Assembly: GCF_004000825.1 (NCBI RefSeq)
Contig: NZ_BILZ01000014.1
Coordinates: 41,054 to 105,053 of the forward strand
Source of the DNA: Paenibacillus kobensis NBRC 15729
GTDB taxonomy: Bacteria > Bacillota > Bacilli > Paenibacillales > Paenibacillaceae
DNA length: 64,000 nt
Reading direction: 5' to 3'
The position numbers were made by a program, and so were the translations under genes. Below, piece by piece: positions 46,359-54,700 of this stretch. The first letter of the stretch is position 1, and each line of letters opens with the position of its first letter. The notes under the pieces are model-generated. The model worked only from the letters and a program-made list of their open reading frames with translations, was not told the DNA's origin and made no database searches.

Positions 46359-47163
46359 GTCTTTTGTCTCCTTCTGAGCTTAATAGCCACCCGACCGTCT
46401 CCATCATTAGCTTGCTCTCCAATTTAACCGAGGTGAACAAATGACCTGCTTCTGGAACGGATACAACCTTATGGGCCTCACTGTTGCTATATACCGGTAG
46501 GGAAAATGTGTTTATTATCTCAAATTCCTCCTGGATAAGCGGGTCCTCCTCCCCAAAAATTAATAGTGATTCACCAGTAAAAGCCCGGAGTTCCTTATCT
46601 ATATCAATATTAAAGAGATCCCTATAGAAATCCATACTGACCCACAAACCGGCCCATGGCATCACGAGATTATTGGGATGTTTGGGCAGTCTCTCGAACC
46701 TGGGTTTTCTATTCCCCGGATAATTACCCCCGAATTCATAGAACAACGGACTCCAAAGAACAAGGTTTGATAGTGACATTTCATTGGCAACCATAAGAGC
46801 AATGCGGGCTCCATCACTAAATCCGAGCAGTGTGGTCCGCGTTGTATCTACCTCGTCAATGTTCTGAAGATACTCGAATGCCTTCTTTACATTAGATACC
46901 TTTGTCGAAGTCGTCATTTGATGATAGCTGCCATCGCTAAGTCCAATGCCATAATAGTCGAACCGCAAAAACGCGATTCCGCATTGCGCCAACACTCTCC
47001 CCAGCTTGACTGCAAGACGGTGCACCTCATAACGTTCTCCATTCTTGCCAGGGCAATAGATAACAACAGGACAAGGATGATCCATGTTGGAAGGCAAATG
47101 CAGTATACCCGCCAACCTGCCTTGATCCATTATCTCCACGAAGCGTTCCTGTTCCTCTTCCAT
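46297..47163 (-). CDS. Alpha/beta hydrolase (active triad)
   Basis: 288 residues, GGAGGTG upstream. YCPGKNGERYEVHRLA, FLRFDYYGIGLSDG, nucleophile elbow GFSDG (S116), FGEEDPL (D207) and AGHLF (H241). It could be a thioesterase releasing the chain, or an acyltransferase. Paired with the Ser-less hydrolase downstream; such tandem hydrolases occur in other export-linked clusters. Confidence 0.88.
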   Translation of the reverse strand: MEEEQERFVEIMDQGRLAGILHLPSNMDHPCPVVIYCPGKNGERYEVHRLAVKLGRVLAQCGIAFLRFDYYGIGLSDGSYHQMTTSTKVSNVKKAFEYLQNIDEVDTTRTTLLGFSDGARIALMVANEMSLSNLVLWSPLFYEFGGNYPGNRKPRFERLPKHPNNLVMPWAGLWVSMDFYRDLFNIDIDKELRAFTGESLLIFGEEDPLIQEEFEIINTFSLPVYSNSEAHKVVSVPEAGHLFTSVKLESKLMMETVGWLLSSEGDKRHVATSATRTGEEHDRNYSGA

Positions 47164-47178
47164 AACCCACCTCCGTAT

Positions 47179-47583
47179 TTATTCGAACGATACTTTTATA
47201 TCCAGTACCTGTCTTTCTCCTATAAAAGCGGCACCGATGAAATTATAGGCCGAATCGATTACTTTATTAATTTGTAAATGATAGGTTATGATATCCCCAG
47301 GAACTACTGTCTGCAAAAACTTGGAGCTCATTTTTGTAGGCCGGACAACCTGGTTCTGTCCTCGTATACGCATAAAAATTTGGGATGATTGAATAACCCC
47401 TTCTGCTAACAATACGCCGGGGTAAATGCTGCTCGTGGGAAAGTGACCTATTAAAAAAAAGTCACTGAAAGTAATTAATTTTTGTGTGTATATTTCATTG
47501 TCTGTATATGATAGAACCTTGTCTATTAAGACCCAAGGCTTATATAAACCCATATATTGTTCAATTAGCAAAAACGCCCCCAT
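47179..47583 (-). CDS. FabZ/FabA-like hotdog dehydratase with catalytic His
   Basis: About 134 residues; start uncertain because the frame begins inside the upstream gene (ATGs at 47607, 47583 and 47553, TTG at 47571). GHFPTSSIYPGVLLAEGV contains the catalytic His (H47) and Glu (E61, numbering from 47583). It should dehydrate beta-hydroxyacyl-ACP, building double bonds. Overlaps the His-less partner by 23 bp. Confidence 0.87.
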   Translation of the reverse strand: MGAFLLIEQYMGLYKPWVLIDKVLSYTDNEIYTQKLITFSDFFLIGHFPTSSIYPGVLLAEGVIQSSQIFMRIRGQNQVVRPTKMSSKFLQTVVPGDIITYHLQINKVIDSAYNFIGAAFIGERQVLDIKVSFE

Positions 47584-47992
47584 CTCCTTCCGTAACGGCC
47601 ACAGCAAGCTCTACGCTGACTATAAGCCTGCCTGATTCATCAAATACTTCCCCTCGCAACATAGCCCGTTTAGCTAATACTCTGATTGGGCTAACATGGC
47701 ATAGGAAGCTCGTCCAATTGGAAATCGCGAGCATTTGGCATTCGATTTTCCCCAATAGAGGAAGCTCGCCTTCGCTCAACCTTCCCACTTCCATATCAAT
47801 GAACAACACAGAAGTTTGGGCCAATGCTTCAATAAGAATCGTGAATGGGATTTCGGATAATCCGCCGAATAGCTTTTGTAAAGGCTGGGAATCGAAGCGA
47901 GATATCATATACCTATGGGGGACGTACTCAATAATGCGATCGACAAAGCGGAATGGGGGTTGTTGGGGTAAGCGACTCAACAATTCTTCCAT
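47561..47992 (-). CDS. FabZ-like hotdog protein lacking the catalytic His
   Basis: 143 residues. LPQQPPFRFVDRIIEYVP and FTILIEALAQTSVLFI are FabZ/ApeP-like, and the active-site Glu is kept (E55), but the GHFP segment is replaced (FGGLSEIPF), so there is no His at the expected position. Probably the non-catalytic partner of the 47179 dehydratase in a heterodimer, as known for the ApeI/ApeP pair in aryl polyene synthesis. Confidence 0.82.
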   Translation of the reverse strand: MEELLSRLPQQPPFRFVDRIIEYVPHRYMISRFDSQPLQKLFGGLSEIPFTILIEALAQTSVLFIDMEVGRLSEGELPLLGKIECQMLAISNWTSFLCHVSPIRVLAKRAMLRGEVFDESGRLIVSVELAVAVTEGDGGVFAN

Positions 47993-48234
47993 TAACTCAT
48001 CCGGGCTACGATCTCGAAGATATCACTTACCGTTGTAACGGGCGAAAGATCCAAAATCTCATCTGGTAGAGTAATGTTCAACTCTTCTTCTATTAAAATA
48101 ACGAGTTCCATAAATCGAAGAGAGTCAAACCCAATTTCGTATAACCGTTTGTCTGGCTTTATATCATCCTCTTGGACAACACCACAGCCCTTATCACTCA
48201 TCAAACGACAAAGTACACCTTCTTTTTCGCTCAT
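47992..48234 (-). CDS. Acyl carrier protein
   Basis: 80 residues, AGGAGGG 4-5 bases before the ATG. Phosphopantetheine Ser38 in IGFDSLRFMELV. First gene of the long operon, directly coupled to the dehydratase pair; its stop overlaps the next start by one base. Confidence 0.92.
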   Translation of the reverse strand: MSEKEGVLCRLMSDKGCGVVQEDDIKPDKRLYEIGFDSLRFMELVILIEEELNITLPDEILDLSPVTTVSDIFEIVARMS

Positions 48235-48265
48235 GACACCCTCCTAATATTTCATTTATACTAGC

Positions 48266-48271
48266 ATTATA
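48266..48271 (-). promoter_or_regulatory. Possible -10 element for the long operon
   Basis: TATAAT on the minus strand, 32 bases upstream of the ATG at 48234. The -35 position 17 bases further up (GAGATT) is poor, so activation by a regulator such as one of the AraC proteins would be needed. No other clear element in 48235-48423. Confidence 0.3.
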
Positions 48272-48423
48272 ATTCGCTCCTTATGCTTAATCTCGGCTTC
48301 AATTGCCGCCGGGAGCAAAAAAACTATGACTGACCAATTAACGTAGACGAACATATGACAAATTTCCCAGAAACGATGAGAGCTTGCGGAATTCACTCCG
48401 TTTATTGATGTTTCATAGCAAGT

Positions 48424-48462
48424 AAAAAAAAAAAAAAAGAATCCCCATTTTCGGGAATTCTT
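48424..48462 (-). terminator. Terminator of the two-VOC unit
   Basis: AGAATTCCC-GAAAAT-GGGGATTCT hairpin followed on the minus strand by about 15 T residues, 15 bases past the stop at 48477. Confidence 0.93.
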
Positions 48463-48476
48463 TTCTCATTCTCGTT

Positions 48477-48887
48477 TTACAATAGATCGCTCCATATTGC
48501 CAGACGATTGCCGCTTGGATCCTCGATTATAAAACTGTAACCGCAGGATCCCCGATCATCTAATTCCGTCATTACAGATCCGGACGATTTTAACAATTCA
48601 TATACCGGAGTAATATGTTCTACCTGAAATGTTAAAGAGAACATATTGAAATTATCTCCATAATCTACATTGTGAACAGCGATGAAATTAGCAGTCGTTT
48701 TATCAGGTGTACGGAATAAAAAGAGCCACTGTCCTGAGGGAAGTTCAAGTACGGCGCGATTTTCATTAGGTTCCCCTGCCGGCAGTGTCAACCCAAAGTT
48801 CTGGATATACCAATTAGCCGTTCCGACGGGATCATCAGACGGCATATAAACGCAATAAATATTTGATAATAAAGCTTTTTCTTTCAT
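48477..48887 (-). CDS. VOC superfamily protein
   Basis: 136 residues, AAAGGAGG upstream. Two betaalphabetabetabeta units: SNIYCVYMPSDDPVGTANWYIQNFGL at the start and SFIIEDPSGNRLAIWSDLL at the end. Glyoxalase/bleomycin-resistance fold. Located between the PKS operon and the exporter, so ligand sequestration of the product is a reasonable guess. Confidence 0.87.
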   Translation of the reverse strand: MKEKALLSNIYCVYMPSDDPVGTANWYIQNFGLTLPAGEPNENRAVLELPSGQWLFLFRTPDKTTANFIAVHNVDYGDNFNMFSLTFQVEHITPVYELLKSSGSVMTELDDRGSCGYSFIIEDPSGNRLAIWSDLL

Positions 48888-48919
48888 TGTAATCTATTCC
48901 TCCTTTTATTAGATCGTGA

Positions 48920-49330
48920 TTAAAAACAGCAGACTCCCATATAATGCCCATTAAGGTCGTAGAAATTAAAGTACTTTAATTGCCCTTCGTCCACAATATC
49001 CGTTACGGGCGTGCCTTGTTCCTTTAAACTACTATGCGCCTCTTCAATGGCTTTGGTATAAAAATTAAAATACGGATGTTCCTCCCCTTGTCTCTTAAAG
49101 GATAACGGAGAAAACGCTTCAGATCGAACTAATGTAATCATGCAATGTCCCAATTCAATGTTGGCAGATTGACCTTTAGGAAGAACATTGGAAACATTCA
49201 ATGCCGCATACTCTTCATTCTCGATCCATACCAACTCACATCCAAATACCGTCGAATACCAATCAATCGATTTTTGAATATCCGTTACGGGAATAAAGAG
49301 AGTATCTACTCTTTGAAATATACTGACCAT
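48920..49330 (-). CDS. VOC superfamily protein
   Basis: 136 residues, AAGGAG 8 bases upstream of the ATG. VDTLFIPVTDIQKSIDWYSTVFG and FYDLNGHYMGVCCF mark the fold. Related to the plus-strand VOC at 55978 (shared SxDWY and LxWxxxxYAxL pattern). Thirty-two bases upstream of the 48477 VOC, same unit. Confidence 0.87.
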   Translation of the reverse strand: MVSIFQRVDTLFIPVTDIQKSIDWYSTVFGCELVWIENEEYAALNVSNVLPKGQSANIELGHCMITLVRSEAFSPLSFKRQGEEHPYFNFYTKAIEEAHSSLKEQGTPVTDIVDEGQLKYFNFYDLNGHYMGVCCF

Positions 49331-49389
49331 AGTTAGTCTCCTTTGTTATATTTTTTATTTGTTGTAAATCGTATTAAATATAGTCCAGT

Positions 49390-51138
49390 CTAGCAATCAT
49401 TGTCAATAGAAGATACCGGCTGCTGAACAAGCGTACGAAAAGTTTCGTTTCGAACCATTAAATCCTCTGGCGTTCCAATTGCTTCTACCTTCCCGTCGCT
49501 TAATACAACTACCCGATGAGCGTTGCGCAGAAGGTTCGTATTATGAGTGGCTATAATACACCCTTTTTTTCCATCCGCGTAAAGATGTTGTCGTATTTGT
49601 TCCTCTGTTGCATTATCTAGGCCACTTGAGAAGTCATCGAGCACTAGAAGATCAGTACAACGTAGTATCGCTCTTGCAATGGCAATACGCTTTTTCTGAC
49701 CTCCGGAAACCATTATCCCTCCCGATCCTACCTGGCTTTGAAGTCCATGATTCAATAAACTCACATCCGGGTTTAGTGCAGCGTACTGTACAGCTTCTTG
49801 CACTTCGGCTTCTGTTATGTCATCCAACCCGAATCTAATGTTCTCTTCTAATGTGCCGCTAAGAATAGCCGGTGATTGAGCAACATATGCCACCGCAGGG
49901 GAAACCATCGCCTCACTCTGAATCATTACTTGTGAGTTCCAACGCACCTCACCTTCCTGAATAGGAATAAGCCCTAAAATACACTTAAGTAAAGTGGATT
50001 TTCCGGAGCCTATTTTGCCTGCAATAACCACAATCTCGCCCTTAGCTACCGTAAATCCAATATCCCATATGCCTTTATTTCCTACCGGGTACTTATAGGT
50101 TAATCCTCGCACCTCAAGCAATTCAAGCGGCTCTGGTCTTTTCATAACGGGACTATTAAGCAACGAGGCCCTTCCTACTACGCCATGCATTTTCGGTCTT
50201 CCAATTAACCGCTGCAAACGGTCTATAGACACCTTGGCCTGCTTGAAATCACCTGTGATTTTTCCGAAGAATTGAATGAATTCAGCTGCATAACTCAAAT
50301 AAATTACAAAGAGTGATAAGTCGCCCACCGTCATTCTGCCATCTGCTCCTCCAATGGAGGCCGCTAGTAGAATAAATCCCGTTCCGATCTGAACAATATT
50401 CGAAGAGGCATGTCTCATGGCTTGATTGAATAAATGATGCTTCAGCATTACTTGCCGGTTACTATTCAAACGAAGACCATATTGAGAGACAATATCCTTC
50501 TCCGCAGAACTAATTTTGATAGCTTGTACTATCTGCATGATATCCCCAAGAAAACCACTAAGAGCAGAAGTAGAGTCACGTGAATCACTCATTAACGACT
50601 GGAGACGTCCAGACAATAGGTGTACAAGCAGCAGAACTAGCATTAACGGAACCATTACCCACAGAGTGATGAAAGGATTTATGCGCATCATAATAAAAAA
50701 TGAAAGCATTCCAAATATAAAGATACATATTGCATCCAATAATCCTGTCAACGTATCATCAATTTGATTAACATCATCCCTGAAATAATTAACTGTTTCC
50801 GAAGGCGAACCCGATACTGCTTCTCCCGGTGAACTAATTAATACACGCATGAGATTTAATCTGAGCCTTGATGTAATCCGAAAACGATAGTCCGCATCTG
50901 TCCATGAGCCCATTACAATCGAAGCGCTGCGAAATGCAGCGATTGTAATAAACCCAACAACCACTCCCCATAGATTTACGCCTGCCTCCGATTGATTCGA
51001 TACCGAATCAAAAAACATTCGGGTCAGTAAGCCTAAAGCGATTGGAGAAGTATAGAACATAAGCCATACCAGAACGTTAAGCGTATATCTCGGTAACTCT
51101 CGCGCAATCATTCTCTTAAAAAATAGCAGCGGACTCAT
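49390..51138 (-). CDS. ABC exporter half-transporter (TMD-NBD) with degenerate catalytic base
   Basis: 582 residues: six membrane helices (about 20-320) then an NBD with Walker A GKIGSGKST (about 373-381), signature VSGGQKKR, Walker B LLVLDDFSS and H-loop ATHN. The Walker B is followed by Asp rather than the usual catalytic Glu. Overlaps the 51135 transporter by 4 bp, so the two form a heterodimer with one normal and one weakened ATP site. Likely exports the metabolite. Confidence 0.9.
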   Translation of the reverse strand: MSPLLFFKRMIARELPRYTLNVLVWLMFYTSPIALGLLTRMFFDSVSNQSEAGVNLWGVVVGFITIAAFRSASIVMGSWTDADYRFRITSRLRLNLMRVLISSPGEAVSGSPSETVNYFRDDVNQIDDTLTGLLDAICIFIFGMLSFFIMMRINPFITLWVMVPLMLVLLLVHLLSGRLQSLMSDSRDSTSALSGFLGDIMQIVQAIKISSAEKDIVSQYGLRLNSNRQVMLKHHLFNQAMRHASSNIVQIGTGFILLAASIGGADGRMTVGDLSLFVIYLSYAAEFIQFFGKITGDFKQAKVSIDRLQRLIGRPKMHGVVGRASLLNSPVMKRPEPLELLEVRGLTYKYPVGNKGIWDIGFTVAKGEIVVIAGKIGSGKSTLLKCILGLIPIQEGEVRWNSQVMIQSEAMVSPAVAYVAQSPAILSGTLEENIRFGLDDITEAEVQEAVQYAALNPDVSLLNHGLQSQVGSGGIMVSGGQKKRIAIARAILRCTDLLVLDDFSSGLDNATEEQIRQHLYADGKKGCIIATHNTNLLRNAHRVVVLSDGKVEAIGTPEDLMVRNETFRTLVQQPVSSIDNDC

Positions 51139-52880
51139 GGTTGTCCCCCTTCTATTCCCCGCGCTAATAATTGCCTATATTGCGAGTTCGTTTGATTCGA
51201 TAATTCCTGCATTGAGCCGGATTCGCTCACATTTCCCTGATCCAATATCATAATGCAATCCGCTAAATCCGTTAATTCTATTCTATGGGTTATAATTATG
51301 CCGGTTCGCCCCTGCAATAATCGTTGTATGGCATGTTTTAACTTTAATTCCGTTGAAATATCCAACTGCGATGTTGCCTCATCCAATATGATGATCTTAG
51401 GATCCTTTAGGAAAACGCGTACGACCGTCAGCAGTTGCGCTTCACCTGACGATAGCTTTGAGTTAGTTGGTCCTATTAGTGAGTCCAGGCCCTTATCCCG
51501 TTCCCTGTACCACTCTGTGAGTCCCAATTCATCGAACGCTTGAATGATCTGAAAGTCTTCAATCGATGGGTTAAATAAGGTCAGGTTATCGCGTATCGTA
51601 CCATGAAACAGTTGTACCTCCTGCGTTACATAACCAATGCCATCCCTTAGTTCGTGAGTCGTAATCTCTTCAACTTGAACGTCGCCTATGACAATCCGAC
51701 CGCTCTTTGGTTTATATAATCCCGTTAGTAGTCGCGCCAACGTAGATTTGCCACTCCCTGTTCGTCCTAAAATACATAAGGTCTCTCCATGCTTAACATG
51801 TATATTGATATTCTGCAGCAGAAGATTCCCGGATGTGCTATAAGAGAAAGAAACATCCTCATACCTAATCGAATAATGGAGCAGGCTTTTCCATGAAATT
51901 GAACTCTTTTGTTCCTCCGGTTCAATGGAAAACAGTTCATTAACTCGCTTAATATTTGCTTCCGCTTGCTGCAGATTGTCCATTTCAATTCGGATATCTT
52001 CAAGCGGTTTAATTAACAGGCCTGAATAATAAAAAACAACATATATGCTTCCCAAACTAATGGCGCCGTGTCTGGATAAGTAATAGCAAATGATAAAGGC
52101 TGAGGCCATGGCCATCTGATACAGCATTACCGATACAACCCACGGAATACTCCCCCACGTAATTGCTTTCCTTTGTAGAATCAGCCATCTATCAAAAAGC
52201 TTGCTCATTAGTCGAATCGTATAGTTGGCCGCTCCGTTTACTCTTATTTCGTCTAATGCGCTTATTCGTTCTTGTAGTAAACCATAATACTCAGTTGTAA
52301 GCTCCCTTAGCTTAGACCAATAAGGAATAATCAATTTTCGTGTACGAATAATGATATAAAACGCTACCGCTGAGAAGAGCAGCATTGTAATCCCTATCTG
52401 CCAGCCTTCTAAAAATAACAAAATAATTATTCCGGTCCACACAAGAAAATTGGTGGTGATCGACACAACGATTTGTGAAAAAAAGTGAACGAGTGGATTG
52501 ACATCACCATCAATTCGCTCGATCATAGAACCGGGCAGGTTACGATCATAGAAGCTCATTTTTAGTGACAAACTATGCCTAAGCAGATCTACCTTTAAGG
52601 CATTCGTAGCTTTTAATCCAATGAAAAGACCGAGATAGGAAGCCCCTAAGCTGAATAGATGGGTCGCGATCGATAGGAGAATAAACATTAGGGGAATCAA
52701 TATGGACTGGTAACCGCTCTCATGCATAGAATGATTTATAAATAATTTAAGCAGCTGCGGGTTTGCTAGTTGAATCAATGTCCCTGTCAACAAAAGAATG
52801 CTCAAGGCAATCATTTTTTTCCATTCTGCAGCTAAATATACGGCATACAGTTTCATGTATCCTCGAATCGCCAATCTCAA
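51135..52880 (-). CDS. ABC exporter half-transporter (TMD-NBD), canonical partner
   Basis: About 581 residues. I place the start at the TTG at 52880 with GGAGG 8 bases upstream; the TTG at 52895 has none. Six membrane helices, then Walker A GRTGSGKST, signature LSSGEAQ (variant of LSGGQ), Walker B IIILDEATS with Glu, H-loop ITHR. Partner of 49390. The signature variant and the partner's Asp together suggest an asymmetric heterodimer. Confidence 0.9.
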   Translation of the reverse strand: MRLAIRGYMKLYAVYLAAEWKKMIALSILLLTGTLIQLANPQLLKLFINHSMHESGYQSILIPLMFILLSIATHLFSLGASYLGLFIGLKATNALKVDLLRHSLSLKMSFYDRNLPGSMIERIDGDVNPLVHFFSQIVVSITTNFLVWTGIIILLFLEGWQIGITMLLFSAVAFYIIIRTRKLIIPYWSKLRELTTEYYGLLQERISALDEIRVNGAANYTIRLMSKLFDRWLILQRKAITWGSIPWVVSVMLYQMAMASAFIICYYLSRHGAISLGSIYVVFYYSGLLIKPLEDIRIEMDNLQQAEANIKRVNELFSIEPEEQKSSISWKSLLHYSIRYEDVSFSYSTSGNLLLQNINIHVKHGETLCILGRTGSGKSTLARLLTGLYKPKSGRIVIGDVQVEEITTHELRDGIGYVTQEVQLFHGTIRDNLTLFNPSIEDFQIIQAFDELGLTEWYRERDKGLDSLIGPTNSKLSSGEAQLLTVVRVFLKDPKIIILDEATSQLDISTELKLKHAIQRLLQGRTGIIITHRIELTDLADCIMILDQGNVSESGSMQELSNQTNSQYRQLLARGIEGGQP

Positions 52881-52904
52881 TGAGAAGACCTCCAATATAC
52901 CCGC

Positions 52905-53156
52905 CTATGACTGCAGGCTGCGTTCAACGATATCACTAACGGAGTCGACCGATTTAAAATTATCGAGTAGCACTTCCTCGTCAGGGACATCTATGTTGAA
53001 TACTCCCTCTAAATCAACGACTAACCGAATAAAGTTAATCGAATCCATCCCCATTTCAAGCAGTTTGCTGGATTTATCTACGTGCTGGCCATCCTTAAAT
53101 ACCTCTTTCAAACACCCGATGACCAACTCCTCGATTTGCAATCTATCCATGTTCAT
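52905..53156 (-). CDS. Carrier protein (probable amino acid acceptor)
   Basis: 83 residues from the ATG at 53156, with GGAGG 8 bases upstream. Phosphopantetheine Ser39 in LEMGMDSINFIRLVVDLE. In the operon of the aaCP-ligase-like enzyme (54697) and the BtrH-like protein (53684), so it is the best candidate carrier for an activated amino acid. Confidence 0.88.
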   Translation of the reverse strand: MNMDRLQIEELVIGCLKEVFKDGQHVDKSSKLLEMGMDSINFIRLVVDLEGVFNIDVPDEEVLLDNFKSVDSVSDIVERSLQS

Positions 53157-53181
53157 ATGTTCATCCTCCATTATATAAGTG

Positions 53182-53664
53182 TTATTGGGAATAAGGATCT
53201 TTCCAATTTTCGCCTTTCAAAGGAATAAATATATCAAACTCCAATATCTCAATACCGGTTCTTCTTGTGGTTTGATGATACTCCAATTGAAGTGCAAACG
53301 GATCTCTCTGGAGACCTTGTTTTTTTATCCACTTAAAAAGCAGATGATACGTACGAATAATACTGCTCTCAGGCCCCTGGTGTCGTACGGTAGCGTAGGA
53401 ATGTTTTTGAATAATGAATGTTTCCATTTGGGATGGTACATCGTTTCTGTCTTTTATAACTCTGCCAATGTGAAAAGAAAAAATGTTCTCGATAGGAATG
53501 TGTGCGCAATAATAGCCCTCTTGCAGCCATTCACGCTCCGGTTCTACGTGAACAAATCTTTCCCAAAGTTCGTTGACTTGTGTCCCCATATCCGTTACTG
53601 GGCCCGTACAACCCAGACTCGCCAGTCTAAACTTCTCTATTGTCGTTATTGTTGCTTCATTCAT
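53182..53664 (-). CDS. GyrI-like small-molecule-binding protein
   Basis: 160 residues, GGAGGAG 7 bases upstream. SHS2/GyrI fold pattern: LASLGCTGPVTDMGTQVNELWERF, then EREWLQEGYYCAHIPI, YATVRHQGPESSIIRTYHLLFKW and a final IEILEFDIFIPLK with conserved acidic residues. Related stand-alone proteins bind drugs or hydrolyse DNA-alkylating cyclopropanoids. Next to exporter and aminoacylation genes, a self-protection role is plausible. Confidence 0.78.
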   Translation of the reverse strand: MNEATITTIEKFRLASLGCTGPVTDMGTQVNELWERFVHVEPEREWLQEGYYCAHIPIENIFSFHIGRVIKDRNDVPSQMETFIIQKHSYATVRHQGPESSIIRTYHLLFKWIKKQGLQRDPFALQLEYHQTTRRTGIEILEFDIFIPLKGENWKDPYSQ

Positions 53665-53683
53665 CGATTCTTCTCCTCCATTT

Positions 53684-54700
53684 CTAGCCGGCAGGTAATA
53701 TAGTTAAATACTCCATTAATAGCGGAATCCCTCTTTTTTCCTGTTCATAGATCCGTTGAAACCTGTTGCTGATTTCCGACAGCAAAGAACCGTCATTATG
53801 CTTTTGATAGCGATAGGAAAGAAGCTTCACATTCAATATTTCGATATTTCGTTTCCTATATAATGCTGCGGCTTTATCCAGCAAGGGATGGTTGAGCCTC
53901 TCATGTAATGCCTCACATCTCTTTATCATTACACGATTATGGATCAACAGCTTATGAATATTTATATTCCACAGCACATACTCCTCTGGGTCAACCCTAA
54001 CAGTTGTTGCAATCTCCTCAAAATAGTACGCTAAAAACGCGGCGACATTGGAGCCGAGCACGAATGTCCGGGGAGAATGAAATGCGTACTCGTTCCTTCC
54101 CTTATCGAAAGCAAAGTAAAGATTTCTAAAATCCCAGCAACTAAGCTTTTCTTCCTGCAAAGCGATGCTTGCTATTGGATAACCATAAGGTATCAGCCAC
54201 CTATTTCTGTCATGTTCATCTGCCGCTTGATTATATGCCTCTAGCAATTCTTCCGATTTTAGGACGAATGTGCCGTATTTTTTCCCGTCTACGTCAAAAC
54301 CCGCCAAATAAAGCTCATCTTTTGATTTATCGTAGCCATAGACTAATGCCTCGTGAATCAAGTTTTTTAGACCGAAATATTGTGAAACCTCGATATATTT
54401 CCAGTTTAAAAATATAAGTATATATTGACCTTTATCAATCTCACTTGCGATGTACTCCAATAATCTTGAAGTTGCCGAATGGTCCGGACCTCGTTCATCG
54501 AGTACCTCTGTATAGCAGCTCAAGTGATCCTCGAACCGTATAACTGGGAATTGGCTATCATTGCTCAGAAGGGTTAAATTGGTGAAGCGGCTTAGAAACC
54601 ACGGTGGAGTTGTCTGTGAGGAGAATAAAATGCTCAGCCTCAAATTATGATAGCATTCTGTCTCAAATCCTGGATTCTCGTAGAGAGGTAATTGCCTCAT
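53684..54700 (-). CDS. BtrH-like (C39-peptidase-fold) acyltransferase-type protein
   Basis: 338 residues. Early Cys in TECYHNLRLSIL (C16), LIHEALVYGYD (H116) and LYLAGFD (D136) give the Cys/His/Asp layout, followed by a helical C-terminal half. Overlaps the aaCP-ligase-like stop by 4 bp, so the two are coupled. Likely moves the carrier-bound amino acid onto the product, as BtrH does in butirosin synthesis; substrate not shown. Confidence 0.68.
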   Translation of the reverse strand: MRQLPLYENPGFETECYHNLRLSILFSSQTTPPWFLSRFTNLTLLSNDSQFPVIRFEDHLSCYTEVLDERGPDHSATSRLLEYIASEIDKGQYILIFLNWKYIEVSQYFGLKNLIHEALVYGYDKSKDELYLAGFDVDGKKYGTFVLKSEELLEAYNQAADEHDRNRWLIPYGYPIASIALQEEKLSCWDFRNLYFAFDKGRNEYAFHSPRTFVLGSNVAAFLAYYFEEIATTVRVDPEEYVLWNINIHKLLIHNRVMIKRCEALHERLNHPLLDKAAALYRKRNIEILNVKLLSYRYQKHNDGSLLSEISNRFQRIYEQEKRGIPLLMEYLTILPAG

